NCBI RefSeq assembly: GCF_005771635.1
Contig: NZ_VBWP01000002.1
Coordinates: forward strand, 186,001-250,000
Direction: 5' to 3'
Origin: Culicoidibacter larvae
GTDB taxonomy: Bacteria > Bacillota_I > Bacilli_A > Culicoidibacterales > Culicoidibacteraceae
Length of the DNA: 64,000 nt
Part shown: positions 42,413 to 50,728 of the stretch, piece by piece
How the letters are laid out: every line of letters starts with the position of its first letter
How positions within the stretch are numbered: the first letter of the stretch is position 1
Notes under the pieces: generated by a model
Seen by the model: only the letters and a program-made list of their open reading frames with translations
Told to the model about the DNA's origin: nothing
Database searches by the model: none
Made by a program: the position numbers and the translations under genes

Positions 42413-43252
42413 CTATAATCGGACATTCTTTCGATAAACCACACTAACAACCAGGAAAATCAATCCCAAAATCACGACAATCGTTCCGCCGCTGGGAATA
42501 TTCAAATAATACGAACCAACCAAGCCCAGCAGAACACCAATTTCGCTAACCACAATAGCAATCCACAAGGTTTGTTTGAAACTCTTAGCCATTCGCATCG
42601 CAATGGCGATTGGCAAAGTGACCAGTGCTGAGATTAACAATACCCCAACAATGCGCATAGAAACGGCAACAACTAAGGCAAGGAATAAGAAAAATAAATT
42701 ATCCAACCACTTCACCTTAACCCCACGGGTTTTCGCATAATTATCATCAAAAGCAATCATCAGCATTGGCCGATACAACAAAACGACAAAAATAATCGCC
42801 GCAACACCGATAGCAAGAATAACCCAGACTTCAACCCGGGAAATCGCATTGATACTTCCGAATAAATAACTAGTGATATCAATCTTTAATCCTTTAGTCA
42901 TACTAATAAAAATACTACTGATACCAAGACTCATGCTCATCAATAAGGCAATGGTCACTTCCTTAGAATGCTTATACCAACGTGAAACATATGATAAAAA
43001 TAAAGCTGCCAGCAAACTAAAGGCAATTGCCAAGAAGATTGGTGAAAAATCAACTGCCAAAACGCCAATACTTGCTAAGAAGAACGTCAGTGCAATCCCC
43101 GAGAGCGAAACATGACTGAGCGCATCAGGAATCAACGACATCCGCCGTGAAACAACAAACACCCCAAGCAAAGGGGCAACTGCGGCAATAATAATTCCGG
43201 CAATATACGCATTTTGTAAAAATTCATACTTTAAAATCTGTTCAAAAATCAT
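42413..43252 (-). CDS. Zinc/manganese ABC transporter permease (ABC-3 family)
   Basis: The 279-residue protein has eight or nine membrane helices and the ABC-3 family segment SRRMSLIPDALSHVSLSGIA (~36-55). It is the ZnuB/AdcB-type channel for divalent metal. The start codon overlaps the ATPase stop by 4 bases. The His-rich binding lipoprotein at 44590 is its likely partner and points to zinc. Confidence 0.92.
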   Translation of the reverse strand: MIFEQILKYEFLQNAYIAGIIIAAVAPLLGVFVVSRRMSLIPDALSHVSLSGIALTFFLASIGVLAVDFSPIFLAIAFSLLAALFLSYVSRWYKHSKEVTIALLMSMSLGISSIFISMTKGLKIDITSYLFGSINAISRVEVWVILAIGVAAIIFVVLLYRPMLMIAFDDNYAKTRGVKVKWLDNLFFLFLALVVAVSMRIVGVLLISALVTLPIAIAMRMAKSFKQTLWIAIVVSEIGVLLGLVGSYYLNIPSGGTIVVILGLIFLVVSVVYRKNVRL

Positions 43253-43941
43253 ACTTCATCCCCGCATACTTCACAAAACTCGATATGATGCTCCTGATAC
43301 GCCTCACGGCTACCAGCAAAACATATGCCGTCACGAACCTCGATAACCTCGGTCACATGACGATCCATAATATGAACATCATGACTAACTACGACAATCG
43401 TTTTTTGCTCTTTTTGATTTAAATCACCGAGCAAATTATAAAACTCATGGGTACTCTTAGCATCCAACCCTACCGTTGGTTCATCTAACACCAACGCCTT
43501 AGGATTCGCAACCAAAGCCCGGGCAATAAATACTTTTTGCTGCTGACCACCAGATAAATCAGTGATGCGACTCTTTTTAAATGGCAGCATCCCAACATAA
43601 TCAAGCCAATATTCTACCGTCTTTGTCGGAATTTTCTTCACTTGTCCCATTTGGACAACCTCTTCAACACTTACCGGTACACTGGCATTAAACTGATGGC
43701 TGTTTTGGCCAACATAACCAATATGATCCCAATCATTAAATTGATTAATCGGTGTTCCTTGAATGAGGATCTCACCGGATTCAGCCGGAAGCAAATTCAG
43801 CAAACACTTCAAAATAGTAGATTTTCCGGAACCATTAGCACCGACAATCACCGCAAAAGTACCATTATCAATTGAGAAACTAATATCATTTAATACCTTA
43901 GTCTTCTCATATGTAAAACTCACATGCTTAAATTCAAACAT
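43249..43941 (-). CDS. Zinc/manganese ABC transporter ATPase
   Basis: The 230-residue ATPase has Walker A GANGSGKST (34-42), signature LSGGQQQK, Walker B ALVLDEPTVGLD and switch His VVVSHD. Its last residues (IEFCEVCGDEV) carry a CxxC that may bind metal. It pairs with the permease (4-base overlap). A TATAAT is seen on the minus strand at 43969-43974, but no convincing -35. Confidence 0.92.
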   Translation of the reverse strand: MFEFKHVSFTYEKTKVLNDISFSIDNGTFAVIVGANGSGKSTILKCLLNLLPAESGEILIQGTPINQFNDWDHIGYVGQNSHQFNASVPVSVEEVVQMGQVKKIPTKTVEYWLDYVGMLPFKKSRITDLSGGQQQKVFIARALVANPKALVLDEPTVGLDAKSTHEFYNLLGDLNQKEQKTIVVVSHDVHIMDRHVTEVIEVRDGICFAGSREAYQEHHIEFCEVCGDEV

Positions 43942-44031
43942 TCATATATCACCCTTTAACATTTTTATATTATATCACATTTTCATAAATATCGTCCTGT
44001 CTATTAACTATTTCGCATCAAGCCAAAATGT

Positions 44032-44063
44032 TTGACAAAAATAAATGGAAATGATATTCTATT
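44032..44063 (+). promoter_or_regulatory. Promoter of the Rrf2 gene
   Basis: TTGACA (44032-44037), 17 bases, TATTCT (44055-44060). An imperfect inverted repeat AATGGAA...TTCTATT (about 44044-44063) covers the -10 box and could be a regulator site. Confidence 0.7.
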
Positions 44064-44101
44064 ACAGACATCAGATACCTTTAATAGAGAGGAAGAAGAA
44101 A

Positions 44102-44485
44102 ATGAACTTTTCTAAGGCAACAACCTATGCCCTGCACACTATGCTCATCCTGGCCAGAACTGACCATGAACAAAAAAATCATAAAATTGGTGTCTCTGAT
44201 CTTGCTAAACAGCAAAACATTTCACCAACCTATCTCTCCAAAATCTTGACCAAACTAACCAAAGCCGGATTAATTGATTCATCACCAGGTGCCCAAGGCG
44301 GTTATTCACTGCGTAAATCCAGCACCACAATAACTTTTCTTGATATTATTCAAGCAATTGAAGGCCACATCCCACTTTTTAGCGGCTGTGAAGACAACTG
44401 TGAAATCGAAAAAATCATGAAAGATTACGAAAGTCACATGTATACCTACTTGAAAGATAAAACTCTAGCCGATGCTTTGGAGTAA
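44102..44485 (+). CDS. Rrf2 family transcriptional regulator
   Basis: The start ATG 44102 (MNFSKATTYALHTMLILART) follows GAGGAAG. The 127-residue protein has the Rrf2 winged helix (VSDLAKQQNISPTYLSKILT) and wing (GAQGGYSLRK). Two Cys at 96 and 100 (SGCEDNCEIE) sit where IscR/NsrR bind their iron-sulfur cluster, but the usual third Cys is not evident. It lies between the divergent zinc ABC genes and the zinc-binding lipoprotein, where a Zur or AdcR would be expected. It therefore probably controls metal uptake in response to metal or redox state. Confidence 0.88.
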   Translation: MNFSKATTYALHTMLILARTDHEQKNHKIGVSDLAKQQNISPTYLSKILTKLTKAGLIDSSPGAQGGYSLRKSSTTITFLDIIQAIEGHIPLFSGCEDNCEIEKIMKDYESHMYTYLKDKTLADALE

Positions 44486-44493
44486 ACCTTTTT

Positions 44494-44526
44494 GGTTATT
44501 ATAGACCTTAGAGGTCTTTAATAACC
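44494..44526 (+). promoter_or_regulatory. Hairpin between the Rrf2 and zinc-binding protein genes
   Basis: A long stem (44494-44508 with 44512-44526, one mismatch) lies 9 bases after the Rrf2 stop with no T run behind it. It may be an RNA processing or partial termination site between the two genes. Confidence 0.55.
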
Positions 44527-44589
44527 CCATTCTATCATGACAATAAAAAACATGTCAACAAAATCAACTTAAATCCTTAGGAGGACCAT

Positions 44590-45531
44590 ATGAAAAAAAT
44601 TATCACTGTAATTGCTGCGCTTAGCTTAGCGCTTATTCCCCTTGCTGCCTGCCAAAGCACAACCCCGGATAACAGCAATGTGCTCACCATAAAAACCACT
44701 GCCTACCCAATCGTCGAGTTTACCAAACGCATTGGTGGTGACGCCGTAGATGTACAAAGCGTCTTTGCCAACGGCTCAGACTCACACACCTACGACCCAA
44801 CCCCACAAGAAATGGTCGACCTCAATGATGCCGACCTATTCCTCAACATTGACATCGGTGACTACCATACTATCACCGAAAAACTAAAAGCTGCTGCACC
44901 GAATTTAGCATTCGTTGATGTTGCTGCCGGAGTTGCTGCCATAGAAGGTGACCATGACCATAGCCATGACGAAAGCGAAGCTAATCACGACGGAGAACAC
45001 GATCATGAATTTGATCCTCACATCTGGCTTGATCCGGTACGAGCAACATTAATGGCTGAAAACATCAAGAATGAGCTAGTACGTAAGCTTCCTGAACAAG
45101 CAGCCACTTTTGAAACTAACTTTGCAGCCCTAAAAGCTGAATTAGCAACCTTAAATGATGAATTCACTACCGGTCTGGCACCATATGCTGAAGACACCTT
45201 CTTCGTCACCCATGCTGCCTATGGCTACCTTGCTGATGAATATCATTTGCATCAAGTCTCACTTTCAGGACTAAGTGCAGATTCTGAACTCTCTTCGGCG
45301 CAATTAGTTGAAATTGCTGAACAATTAAAAGCACACAATACCAAATATATTCTTGCCGAAGAAAATGTAAGCAACAAGCAAGCTGATGTCTTAGCGAGCG
45401 AGTTAGGTATTAGCACCCTGCCAATCTACAACTTAGAAACCCTTACTCAAGCTGAAATTGACGGTGGTCAAACTTATTTCACCTTAATGCGCGAGAATCT
45501 TAAAAACTTACAAGAAGCTTTAAAGCAGTAA
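44590..45531 (+). CDS. Zinc-binding lipoprotein of the ABC uptake system (ZnuA/AdcA-like)
   Basis: Lipoprotein signal with LAAC (Cys21). The cluster A-I fold has metal-ligand regions SDSHTYDPTP (His66 area), FDPHIWLDP, FVTHAAYGYLADEY and a late acidic ligand. A His/Asp/Glu-rich loop (DHDHSHDESEANHDGEHDHE, ~122-141) is the hallmark of zinc-type binding proteins. It captures zinc outside and hands it to the permease at 42413. AGGAGG precedes the ATG and a strong terminator follows. At 313 residues it has no ZinT-like extension. Confidence 0.95.
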   Translation: MKKIITVIAALSLALIPLAACQSTTPDNSNVLTIKTTAYPIVEFTKRIGGDAVDVQSVFANGSDSHTYDPTPQEMVDLNDADLFLNIDIGDYHTITEKLKAAAPNLAFVDVAAGVAAIEGDHDHSHDESEANHDGEHDHEFDPHIWLDPVRATLMAENIKNELVRKLPEQAATFETNFAALKAELATLNDEFTTGLAPYAEDTFFVTHAAYGYLADEYHLHQVSLSGLSADSELSSAQLVEIAEQLKAHNTKYILAEENVSNKQADVLASELGISTLPIYNLETLTQAEIDGGQTYFTLMRENLKNLQEALKQ

Positions 45532-45538
45532 ATTATTG

Positions 45539-45570
45539 AAAAGAGCCATGCCTCGGGCATGGCTCTTTTT
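45539..45570 (+). terminator. Terminator of the zinc-binding protein gene
   Basis: A 14-bp stem (45539-45552 with 45556-45569) followed by TTTTTT. Confidence 0.9.
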
Positions 45571-45663
45571 TAGTTTCATCAAAAAAATTATCGTATCGGT
45601 GGCAAGATTTTCAGAGCGTGCTACAATTAATTTAGGACAAAAATGTGAGAAAGGAGGGATATT

Positions 45664-45936
45664 GTGGTTGGAACATGGAAAATATTAGATAACCCAGATT
45701 GCAAATTGCCGCAAAAATTAGCCAGCGCCTATACCGATTTACTTGGCAGTATGCTAGGTGCTGGTTATACCCCAATGCTTTACGCGGCGACTCAACTCGT
45801 TGCCGGAACTAATCACTTGATTATCAGCAAACAAACAGTTGTTACTAAAGATCCGGTAGAACATTTGGTTTATGTGATTATTTATGAAGATCTCGATGGT
45901 AAATTTTCATTAACACAAATCAATACTATTGTATAA
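45664..45936 (+). CDS. Small cystatin-like protein, copy 1
   Basis: The start is GTG 45664 behind AAGGAGGGA. The 90-residue protein MVGTWKILDNPDCKLPQKLA... contains TQLVAGTNHLI, close to the QxVxGTN hairpin of cystatins/stefins, followed by strands LVYVIIYEDLDGKFSLTQI. A helix before and strands around this motif match the cystatin fold in order and size. Bacterial proteins of this sort are of unknown function; protease inhibition would be inference. No signal peptide, so cytoplasmic. A paralogue follows 35 bases later. Confidence 0.8.
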   Translation: MVGTWKILDNPDCKLPQKLASAYTDLLGSMLGAGYTPMLYAATQLVAGTNHLIISKQTVVTKDPVEHLVYVIIYEDLDGKFSLTQINTIV

Positions 45937-45971
45937 CTTTTTACTATCAAATATTAGAGAGGTGTTAGATT

Positions 45972-46241
45972 ATGGTTGGAACATGGAAAATTCTTGATAC
46001 TCCGGAGTGCAAATTACCGGAAAAATTATCTACTGCTTTTAACGATTTACTTGATATGGATGGTGCCGGTTATAAACCGATGCTCTATGCAGCAACCCAA
46101 TTGGTGGCTGGAACTAATCATTTAATTATCTGTAAACAAACAATCGTTGCCAAAGAGCCAATCGAGTTCCTTGTATATGTAATTATATATGAAGACTTAG
46201 AAGGCAACTTCGTATTAACTCGCATCGAACGAATTGTTTAG
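45972..46241 (+). CDS. Small cystatin-like protein, copy 2
   Basis: The 89-residue protein is about two-thirds identical to the preceding one (MVGTWKILDTPECKLPEKLS; TQLVAGTNHLIICKQT; LVYVIIYEDLEGNFVLTRI), so the pair arose by tandem duplication. The motif LVAGTN is unchanged in both. It has its own ribosome site (GAGAGGTG) and an ATG start. A strong terminator follows, so the two genes form one operon. Confidence 0.82.
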   Translation: MVGTWKILDTPECKLPEKLSTAFNDLLDMDGAGYKPMLYAATQLVAGTNHLIICKQTIVAKEPIEFLVYVIIYEDLEGNFVLTRIERIV

Positions 46242-46248
46242 AAAAACT

Positions 46249-46289
46249 GAAACCGGCGGCGTGTCACATAGGCACGCCGCCGGTTTTTT
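46249..46289 (+). terminator. Terminator of the cystatin-like pair
   Basis: A GC-rich 12-bp stem ACCGGCGGCGTG with its complement, then a T run of eight, directly after the second gene. Confidence 0.9.
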
Positions 46290-46305
46290 TTACTGTAAAA
46301 TACAA

Positions 46306-46368
46306 AGCAGACAAGCCGGCCGGGCCGCGCCATGACTGGTGTGTCCGGCCGCCCCCCCGTTTGTCTGT
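46306..46368. repeat. Very GC-rich palindromic element
   Basis: Outer stem CAGACAA with TTGTCTG, then CGGCCGG with CCGGCCG, then an inner CGCCA-TGAC-TGGTG hairpin. The 60 bases are far richer in G and C than their AT-rich surroundings, and contain a C7 run. No gene is encoded and no T run follows, so it is not a plain terminator. Confidence 0.6.
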
Positions 46369-46423
46369 AGAATAACTATAATATAGAATTCACAATTAAT
46401 CAATAAATACGCTTGTTTTTTTT

Positions 46424-46465
46424 GAGCAGCGCGGGCTTTCGCCCGCACTGCTCTTCTTTTTCTCC
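46424..46465. terminator. Terminator-like hairpin
   Basis: A 13-bp stem (about 46424-46436 with 46441-46453, one G-U) with T-rich sequence after it on both strands. Confidence 0.7.
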
Positions 46466-46504
46466 CAAAAATTGATATAATAAAGATATTAAGGGGCTGA
46501 TTTT

Positions 46505-47188
46505 ATGATTCAAGGCAGTGACTGGAATCCCAAACAAGCACGGATGCGAAAATTGATTCGCAAGGCTGATGGTTTTGATGAGGCGATGCAGATTTGTATG
46601 GATTTACATGCTTCGGTTCATTTTGGTATTGTCAGTAATCGCCGAATGCTTACCTATGCTGATTTGATTTGTGATGGACTAGTAGATGATGATTACAGAC
46701 AACATCCGCTCAAAAACAGCTATACAATTGCATGGAATATCTGGCATATGACTCGGATTGAAGATTTAACTATGAATTTGCTGGTTCGCGAAACTGAACA
46801 GGTCTTTAATGCTGATTGGCAGAAACAGATTAATACGCATGTGAGCGATACCGGTAACGCTATGACCAAGGAAGAGATGGTTACTTTCAGCGAGCCACTG
46901 AACATTGAAGCTTTACTGGCATACCGCAACGCCGTTTGTACACAGACCAGAGCAATATTGCAGACGCTATCTGCATCAGATATGAAGCAGCCAGTATCAG
47001 CCAGCGGAACTGAGCGCGTGCTCAGCGAAGGCGGCGTTACTGAGCATCCTGATTTAATCTGGTTACAAGACTTTTGGGGCAAAAAGGACATTGCAGGTAT
47101 TTTATTGTTGCCCATCACCCGCCATCAAAGCGTTCATTGGAATGATGCTGCTAAGATTAAAGCCAGTTTGATGAAAATCAGGAAGTAA
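46505..47188 (+). CDS. DinB-like four-helix-bundle protein
   Basis: The 227-residue soluble protein has DinB/YfiT-superfamily features: a helix with His in IAWNIWHMTRIEDLTMNLL (~75-93) and a late HQSVHWNDAAKI, both of which can supply metal ligands. Such proteins are metal-dependent, often thiol-transferase-like, and mostly uncharacterised. Monocistronic; the ATG follows AAGGGG, and a terminator follows. Confidence 0.75.
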   Translation: MIQGSDWNPKQARMRKLIRKADGFDEAMQICMDLHASVHFGIVSNRRMLTYADLICDGLVDDDYRQHPLKNSYTIAWNIWHMTRIEDLTMNLLVRETEQVFNADWQKQINTHVSDTGNAMTKEEMVTFSEPLNIEALLAYRNAVCTQTRAILQTLSASDMKQPVSASGTERVLSEGGVTEHPDLIWLQDFWGKKDIAGILLLPITRHQSVHWNDAAKIKASLMKIRK

Positions 47189-47217
47189 ATATTTGACTAT
47201 TTTCTTTTATAACTGCT

Positions 47218-47248
47218 AAAAAACAGCTGATAAACAGCTGTTTTTTTT
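47218..47248 (+). terminator. Terminator of the DinB-like gene
   Basis: The stem AAAACAGCTG with CAGCTGTTTT and a T run of eight. Confidence 0.85.
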
Positions 47249-47347
47249 AATTCCACCAAGATAAGAAATATTTTTGTTCCTTGTATCAGCTTGGGTTATA
47301 ATAAGAATGAAAATGATAAGCATGGTTCAAATCAGGAGTTGAGAATA

Positions 47348-47920
47348 ATGAATAATATTGATTTACGAGTATTGAAAACTAGACGCGCAATTAAGGCAGC
47401 CTTTTTAACAGCCATTAGCAATAAAACAGTTGATAAAATTACTGTTACTAGTCTTACCAAAGAAGCTGAGATTAATAAAGGCACCTTTTATCTTCATTAT
47501 GCAGATATTTATGCATTATATGATGAGATGGTATTAGAAACAGTATACCAAATAGTTAATAAACATAATCCATATCCGCTTTTTTTCACCAATCCAGAAG
47601 CATTTGCCAAAAGTTTTCTTTTTGATCGCATAAATCCGCCCTCGAAAGAAGAGTTTGCGATATTAAACTCTGGCAACGTACGGTTTGCTACCAATTATCC
47701 TTTAGTTTTTATTGACGCATTTAAGCATAAGATTTATGAGTCGGGAACACTGACTCGATGTGGAGAAAATGATATTAAACTTGAATATCTTATAAATGGC
47801 ATGCTGGCGCTTTTAAGCAATCCAAATCTTCTACAGAAAAATACACCTGCTGATAATCTATTTATTATTGAATTTGTTGCCGGAAGTATTCGGCAGCTAT
47901 TTCCCGAATTATACTCATGA
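47348..47920 (+). CDS. TetR family regulator
   Basis: The start ATG 47348 (MNNIDLRVLKTRRAIKAAFL) follows CAGGAGT. Residues ~8-55 are the TetR helix-turn-helix (VTSLTKEAEINKGTFYLHYADIYALYDE, in two pieces around TKEAEINKGTFYLHY). The C-terminal domain is helical and specific to the ligand. The 190-residue length is normal. No adjacent transporter or enzyme suggests its target. Confidence 0.9.
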   Translation: MNNIDLRVLKTRRAIKAAFLTAISNKTVDKITVTSLTKEAEINKGTFYLHYADIYALYDEMVLETVYQIVNKHNPYPLFFTNPEAFAKSFLFDRINPPSKEEFAILNSGNVRFATNYPLVFIDAFKHKIYESGTLTRCGENDIKLEYLINGMLALLSNPNLLQKNTPADNLFIIEFVAGSIRQLFPELYS

Positions 47921-47941
47921 TAAACAATAACTCTAATTAAA

Positions 47942-48106
47942 TTACTGATATGGTTGTAACTCATCTTCTGAATAATACATTTGTTGTTGTGGATTAAATC
48001 TTACTAAATATTTTTGCTGCTCTTCATCTAAAAAGACTACAGTTCCAATCATTGGAATTTCGCCAAAATACACAGTAACCATATCACCAATTTTATATTT
48101 ACTCAT
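47942..48106 (-). CDS. Small SH3/KOW-like protein
   Basis: The start ATG 48106 (MSKYKIGDMVTVYFGEIPMI) follows AAGGAGTGA. The 54-residue product has the strand pattern of an SH3-like barrel (KIGDMVTVYF, MIGTVVFLDE, KYLVRFN, MYYSEDELQPY), as in small KOW or DUF-type regulatory domains. Function unknown. Convergent to the TetR gene. Confidence 0.65.
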   Translation of the reverse strand: MSKYKIGDMVTVYFGEIPMIGTVVFLDEEQQKYLVRFNPQQQMYYSEDELQPYQ

Positions 48107-48280
48107 AGCAATCACTCCTTTCAGCAATTATGAAGACTAAAGTAATTTTCTTGCCTTCTCCATTAATCATAGTCACCAATGATATTGATTTCAATAATCA
48201 ATAACAAAGAATAGATGAATATTGAACTGATTTTGAAATTTGTTCAGTTATTCGCCTTTTCAAAGTGGTTTATCAACTTC

Positions 48281-48312
48281 AAAAAAACCAGCTGTTCATC
48301 AGCTGGCTTTTT
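48281..48312 (-). terminator. Terminator of pheST
   Basis: The stem CCAGCTG (48288-48294) with CAGCTGG (48300-48306) bounded by A and T runs, 11 bases beyond the pheT stop. Confidence 0.85.
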
Positions 48313-48322
48313 CATATTTTCA

Positions 48323-50728
48323 TTAACCACGGAGTACAGCACTCACCGGCTCTTTTTTCAAGGCCTCGAGAATCGCTGCAATTGCCGCATCAATTTCTTC
48401 TGAAGTCAAGGTTTTCTCGGTACTGCCGAAGTGACAACGGAAGGCAACTGATTTTTTATCAGCTTCAATATGCTCGCCTTCGTATACGTCGAAAACTTCT
48501 GCATTCAGCAGGTACTCGCCGCCGGCAGTAGTTGCTGCCGCAATTATTTCACCGACTGGTAATGTGCGGGCAACACTCACCGCTAAGTCACGCGAAATAT
48601 TCGGGAACTTAGAAACCGGATGATAGTCAATTGTATGTAGACTATCATTATTTGCTGCCAGCAACTGACTCAACGAAAGCTGAACTATTACGGTTTTGTT
48701 AATGTCATGAGCGGCTGCAACACTTGGATGAACATCACCAAAGCTACCAATATAAGTATCATTGTAATATACATCTGCACTCTTACCTGGATGTAAAATA
48801 TCCAAAGTACTTGGTTCATAACGCAAGTTGCTTACTTGACCAAAACGAGCAACCACAGCTTCAACACAACCTTTTGCTGCATAGAAATCATTTGCCGCTA
48901 CCGGATGATAGTGCTCAACCGCTTCATCAGTCATTGCTAAACCTAAATATAACTCATTATCATCATGAGCATCATAAATGTAGCTCACTTCATAAATTGC
49001 CAAACGTTCTTGATTACGCGCTTGATTATAACGCACTGTTTCAATCAAAGAAGCATAAAGATTCAAACGCATATACGCGCGTTCCTCACTAAGTGGCATC
49101 ATCAATCCAGTCACATCTTGCAACTTAGCTTTAGGATGGGTCCCTAATTCAGCAGCTGCTTTATTCACCAATGAATAGGTGATCACTTCCTGTAAACCGG
49201 CACCCTGCATCGCAGTATGTACCAATGTAGTCATTTGCTCGATTTTACTTGGTACCACCGGTACTAACTGTTCAACCGGCAATTGTGCTTCAATTCGATC
49301 ATACCCATAAATACGCGCAATCTCTTCAACCACATCTTGCCAAATAACAATATCCAAACGACGACTAGGTTGCACCACAACAAAACGATCACCATCTTGT
49401 TGATATTCAAACTGCAAACGCCGTAAAATAACCGCAACCTCACCGCCAGTAATCGCTACCCCCATTGTTTTTTGAATTTTCTCAAGGGTAATCGCAATTC
49501 TTTTCGGAGTGAAGTCTTGGCGACGAACGACATATTGGTCGTACGCCGCCTCTCCGCCAGAAATCTCAACCAACAACTCAGCTGCACGTTTTAAAGCCGT
49601 TTCCAAAATGTTTGGATCTACGCCACGCTCAAACCGGCTGCTCGCTTCGCTACGCAAATTCAAGCGCTGTCCGGTTTTACGAATATTCGTCGAATCAAAC
49701 AAAGCCGCCTCAATAAGAATCGTTTTCGTTTCACTTGTAACTTCAGTATTGGCACCACCCATAACACCACCAAGCGCAATCGCGTCACTGCCATCAGTAA
49801 TCATGATGTCATCCGGAGTAATCTCCCGCTCATTATCATCAAGGGTAACAAATTTCTCACCCTCAAGTCCCTGGCGAACAACAATCTTACCACTGGAAAT
49901 CCGATCCATATCAAAAGTATGCAGTGGCTCACCTAATTCAAGCATCACATAATTGGCAACATCGACAACACTATTAATCGGCCGCATACCCGAAGCAATC
50001 AAAGCTGCCTGCATCCAATATGGTGAAGTCCCAATCGTTACATTACGAACAATCGTCGCCGTATACGCCGAACAATGCTCACTTTCAATCTCAATATCCT
50101 TAATATAATCATGACTTGAAAAATGACCATCAACAACCGGCTCTTTCATACTCATGCTCGTATCGCACGAAGCCGCCGTCTCATAAGCTAAGCCGCGATA
50201 ACTCATCGCGTCAGCGCGATCCGGCGTCAATGAAATATCCAAAATCTCATCATTTAAATGTAAATATTCCAATGCATCCATACCAATCGGTGCATCTTCT
50301 GCTAAAACATAGATGCCGTCACGATATGCCTCATCAACATACTTAGCATCAATACCAAGTTCCTGCAAAGCACAAATCATCCCATTAGAAGCCACACCAC
50401 GGATTTCCCGCTCAGCAATTGCCAAACCGGGAATTGTGGCACCGACCCGGGCCACGATTACCCGCTGACCGGCAGCAACATTCGGCGCTCCGCAAACAAT
50501 TTGCGAGCTTTCTTCACCAGTAATTACCTGACAAACATTCAACTTATCAGAATCAGGATGTTTTTCCATGCTTTCAATATATCCGACAACAAGCCCCTGC
50601 GCTTTAACTAAAGGAAAAGTCTCTTCAACCTCAAGCCCGCCATAATTCGACAGCACCCGCGCCAGTTCCTCAGTCGACACATTTTTAATATCTGCATATT
50701 TACCTAACCAATTACGACTAACCAGCAT
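48323..50728 (-). CDS. pheT: Phenylalanine--tRNA ligase beta subunit
   Basis: The 801-residue subunit has the EMAP-type tRNA-binding domain (~40-150, HPDSDKLNVCQVITGEE), B3/B4 editing domain (SRFERGVDPNILETALKRAAEL), B5 domains and a C-terminal anticodon-binding fold (KFPNISRDLAV, then GSTEKTLTSEEID). With PheS it forms the alpha2-beta2 enzyme charging tRNA-Phe. The start overlaps the pheS stop by one base (TAATG), so the two are coupled. Confidence 0.97.
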   Translation of the reverse strand: MLVSRNWLGKYADIKNVSTEELARVLSNYGGLEVEETFPLVKAQGLVVGYIESMEKHPDSDKLNVCQVITGEESSQIVCGAPNVAAGQRVIVARVGATIPGLAIAEREIRGVASNGMICALQELGIDAKYVDEAYRDGIYVLAEDAPIGMDALEYLHLNDEILDISLTPDRADAMSYRGLAYETAASCDTSMSMKEPVVDGHFSSHDYIKDIEIESEHCSAYTATIVRNVTIGTSPYWMQAALIASGMRPINSVVDVANYVMLELGEPLHTFDMDRISSGKIVVRQGLEGEKFVTLDDNEREITPDDIMITDGSDAIALGGVMGGANTEVTSETKTILIEAALFDSTNIRKTGQRLNLRSEASSRFERGVDPNILETALKRAAELLVEISGGEAAYDQYVVRRQDFTPKRIAITLEKIQKTMGVAITGGEVAVILRRLQFEYQQDGDRFVVVQPSRRLDIVIWQDVVEEIARIYGYDRIEAQLPVEQLVPVVPSKIEQMTTLVHTAMQGAGLQEVITYSLVNKAAAELGTHPKAKLQDVTGLMMPLSEERAYMRLNLYASLIETVRYNQARNQERLAIYEVSYIYDAHDDNELYLGLAMTDEAVEHYHPVAANDFYAAKGCVEAVVARFGQVSNLRYEPSTLDILHPGKSADVYYNDTYIGSFGDVHPSVAAAHDINKTVIVQLSLSQLLAANNDSLHTIDYHPVSKFPNISRDLAVSVARTLPVGEIIAAATTAGGEYLLNAEVFDVYEGEHIEADKKSVAFRCHFGSTEKTLTSEEIDAAIAAILEALKKEPVSAVLRG

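Noticed and set aside
44045-44101. N-terminal extension of the Rrf2 protein from ATG 44045
   Set aside because: It overlaps the -10 region and has no ribosome site; ATG 44102 follows GAGGAAG and starts the normal Rrf2 sequence.
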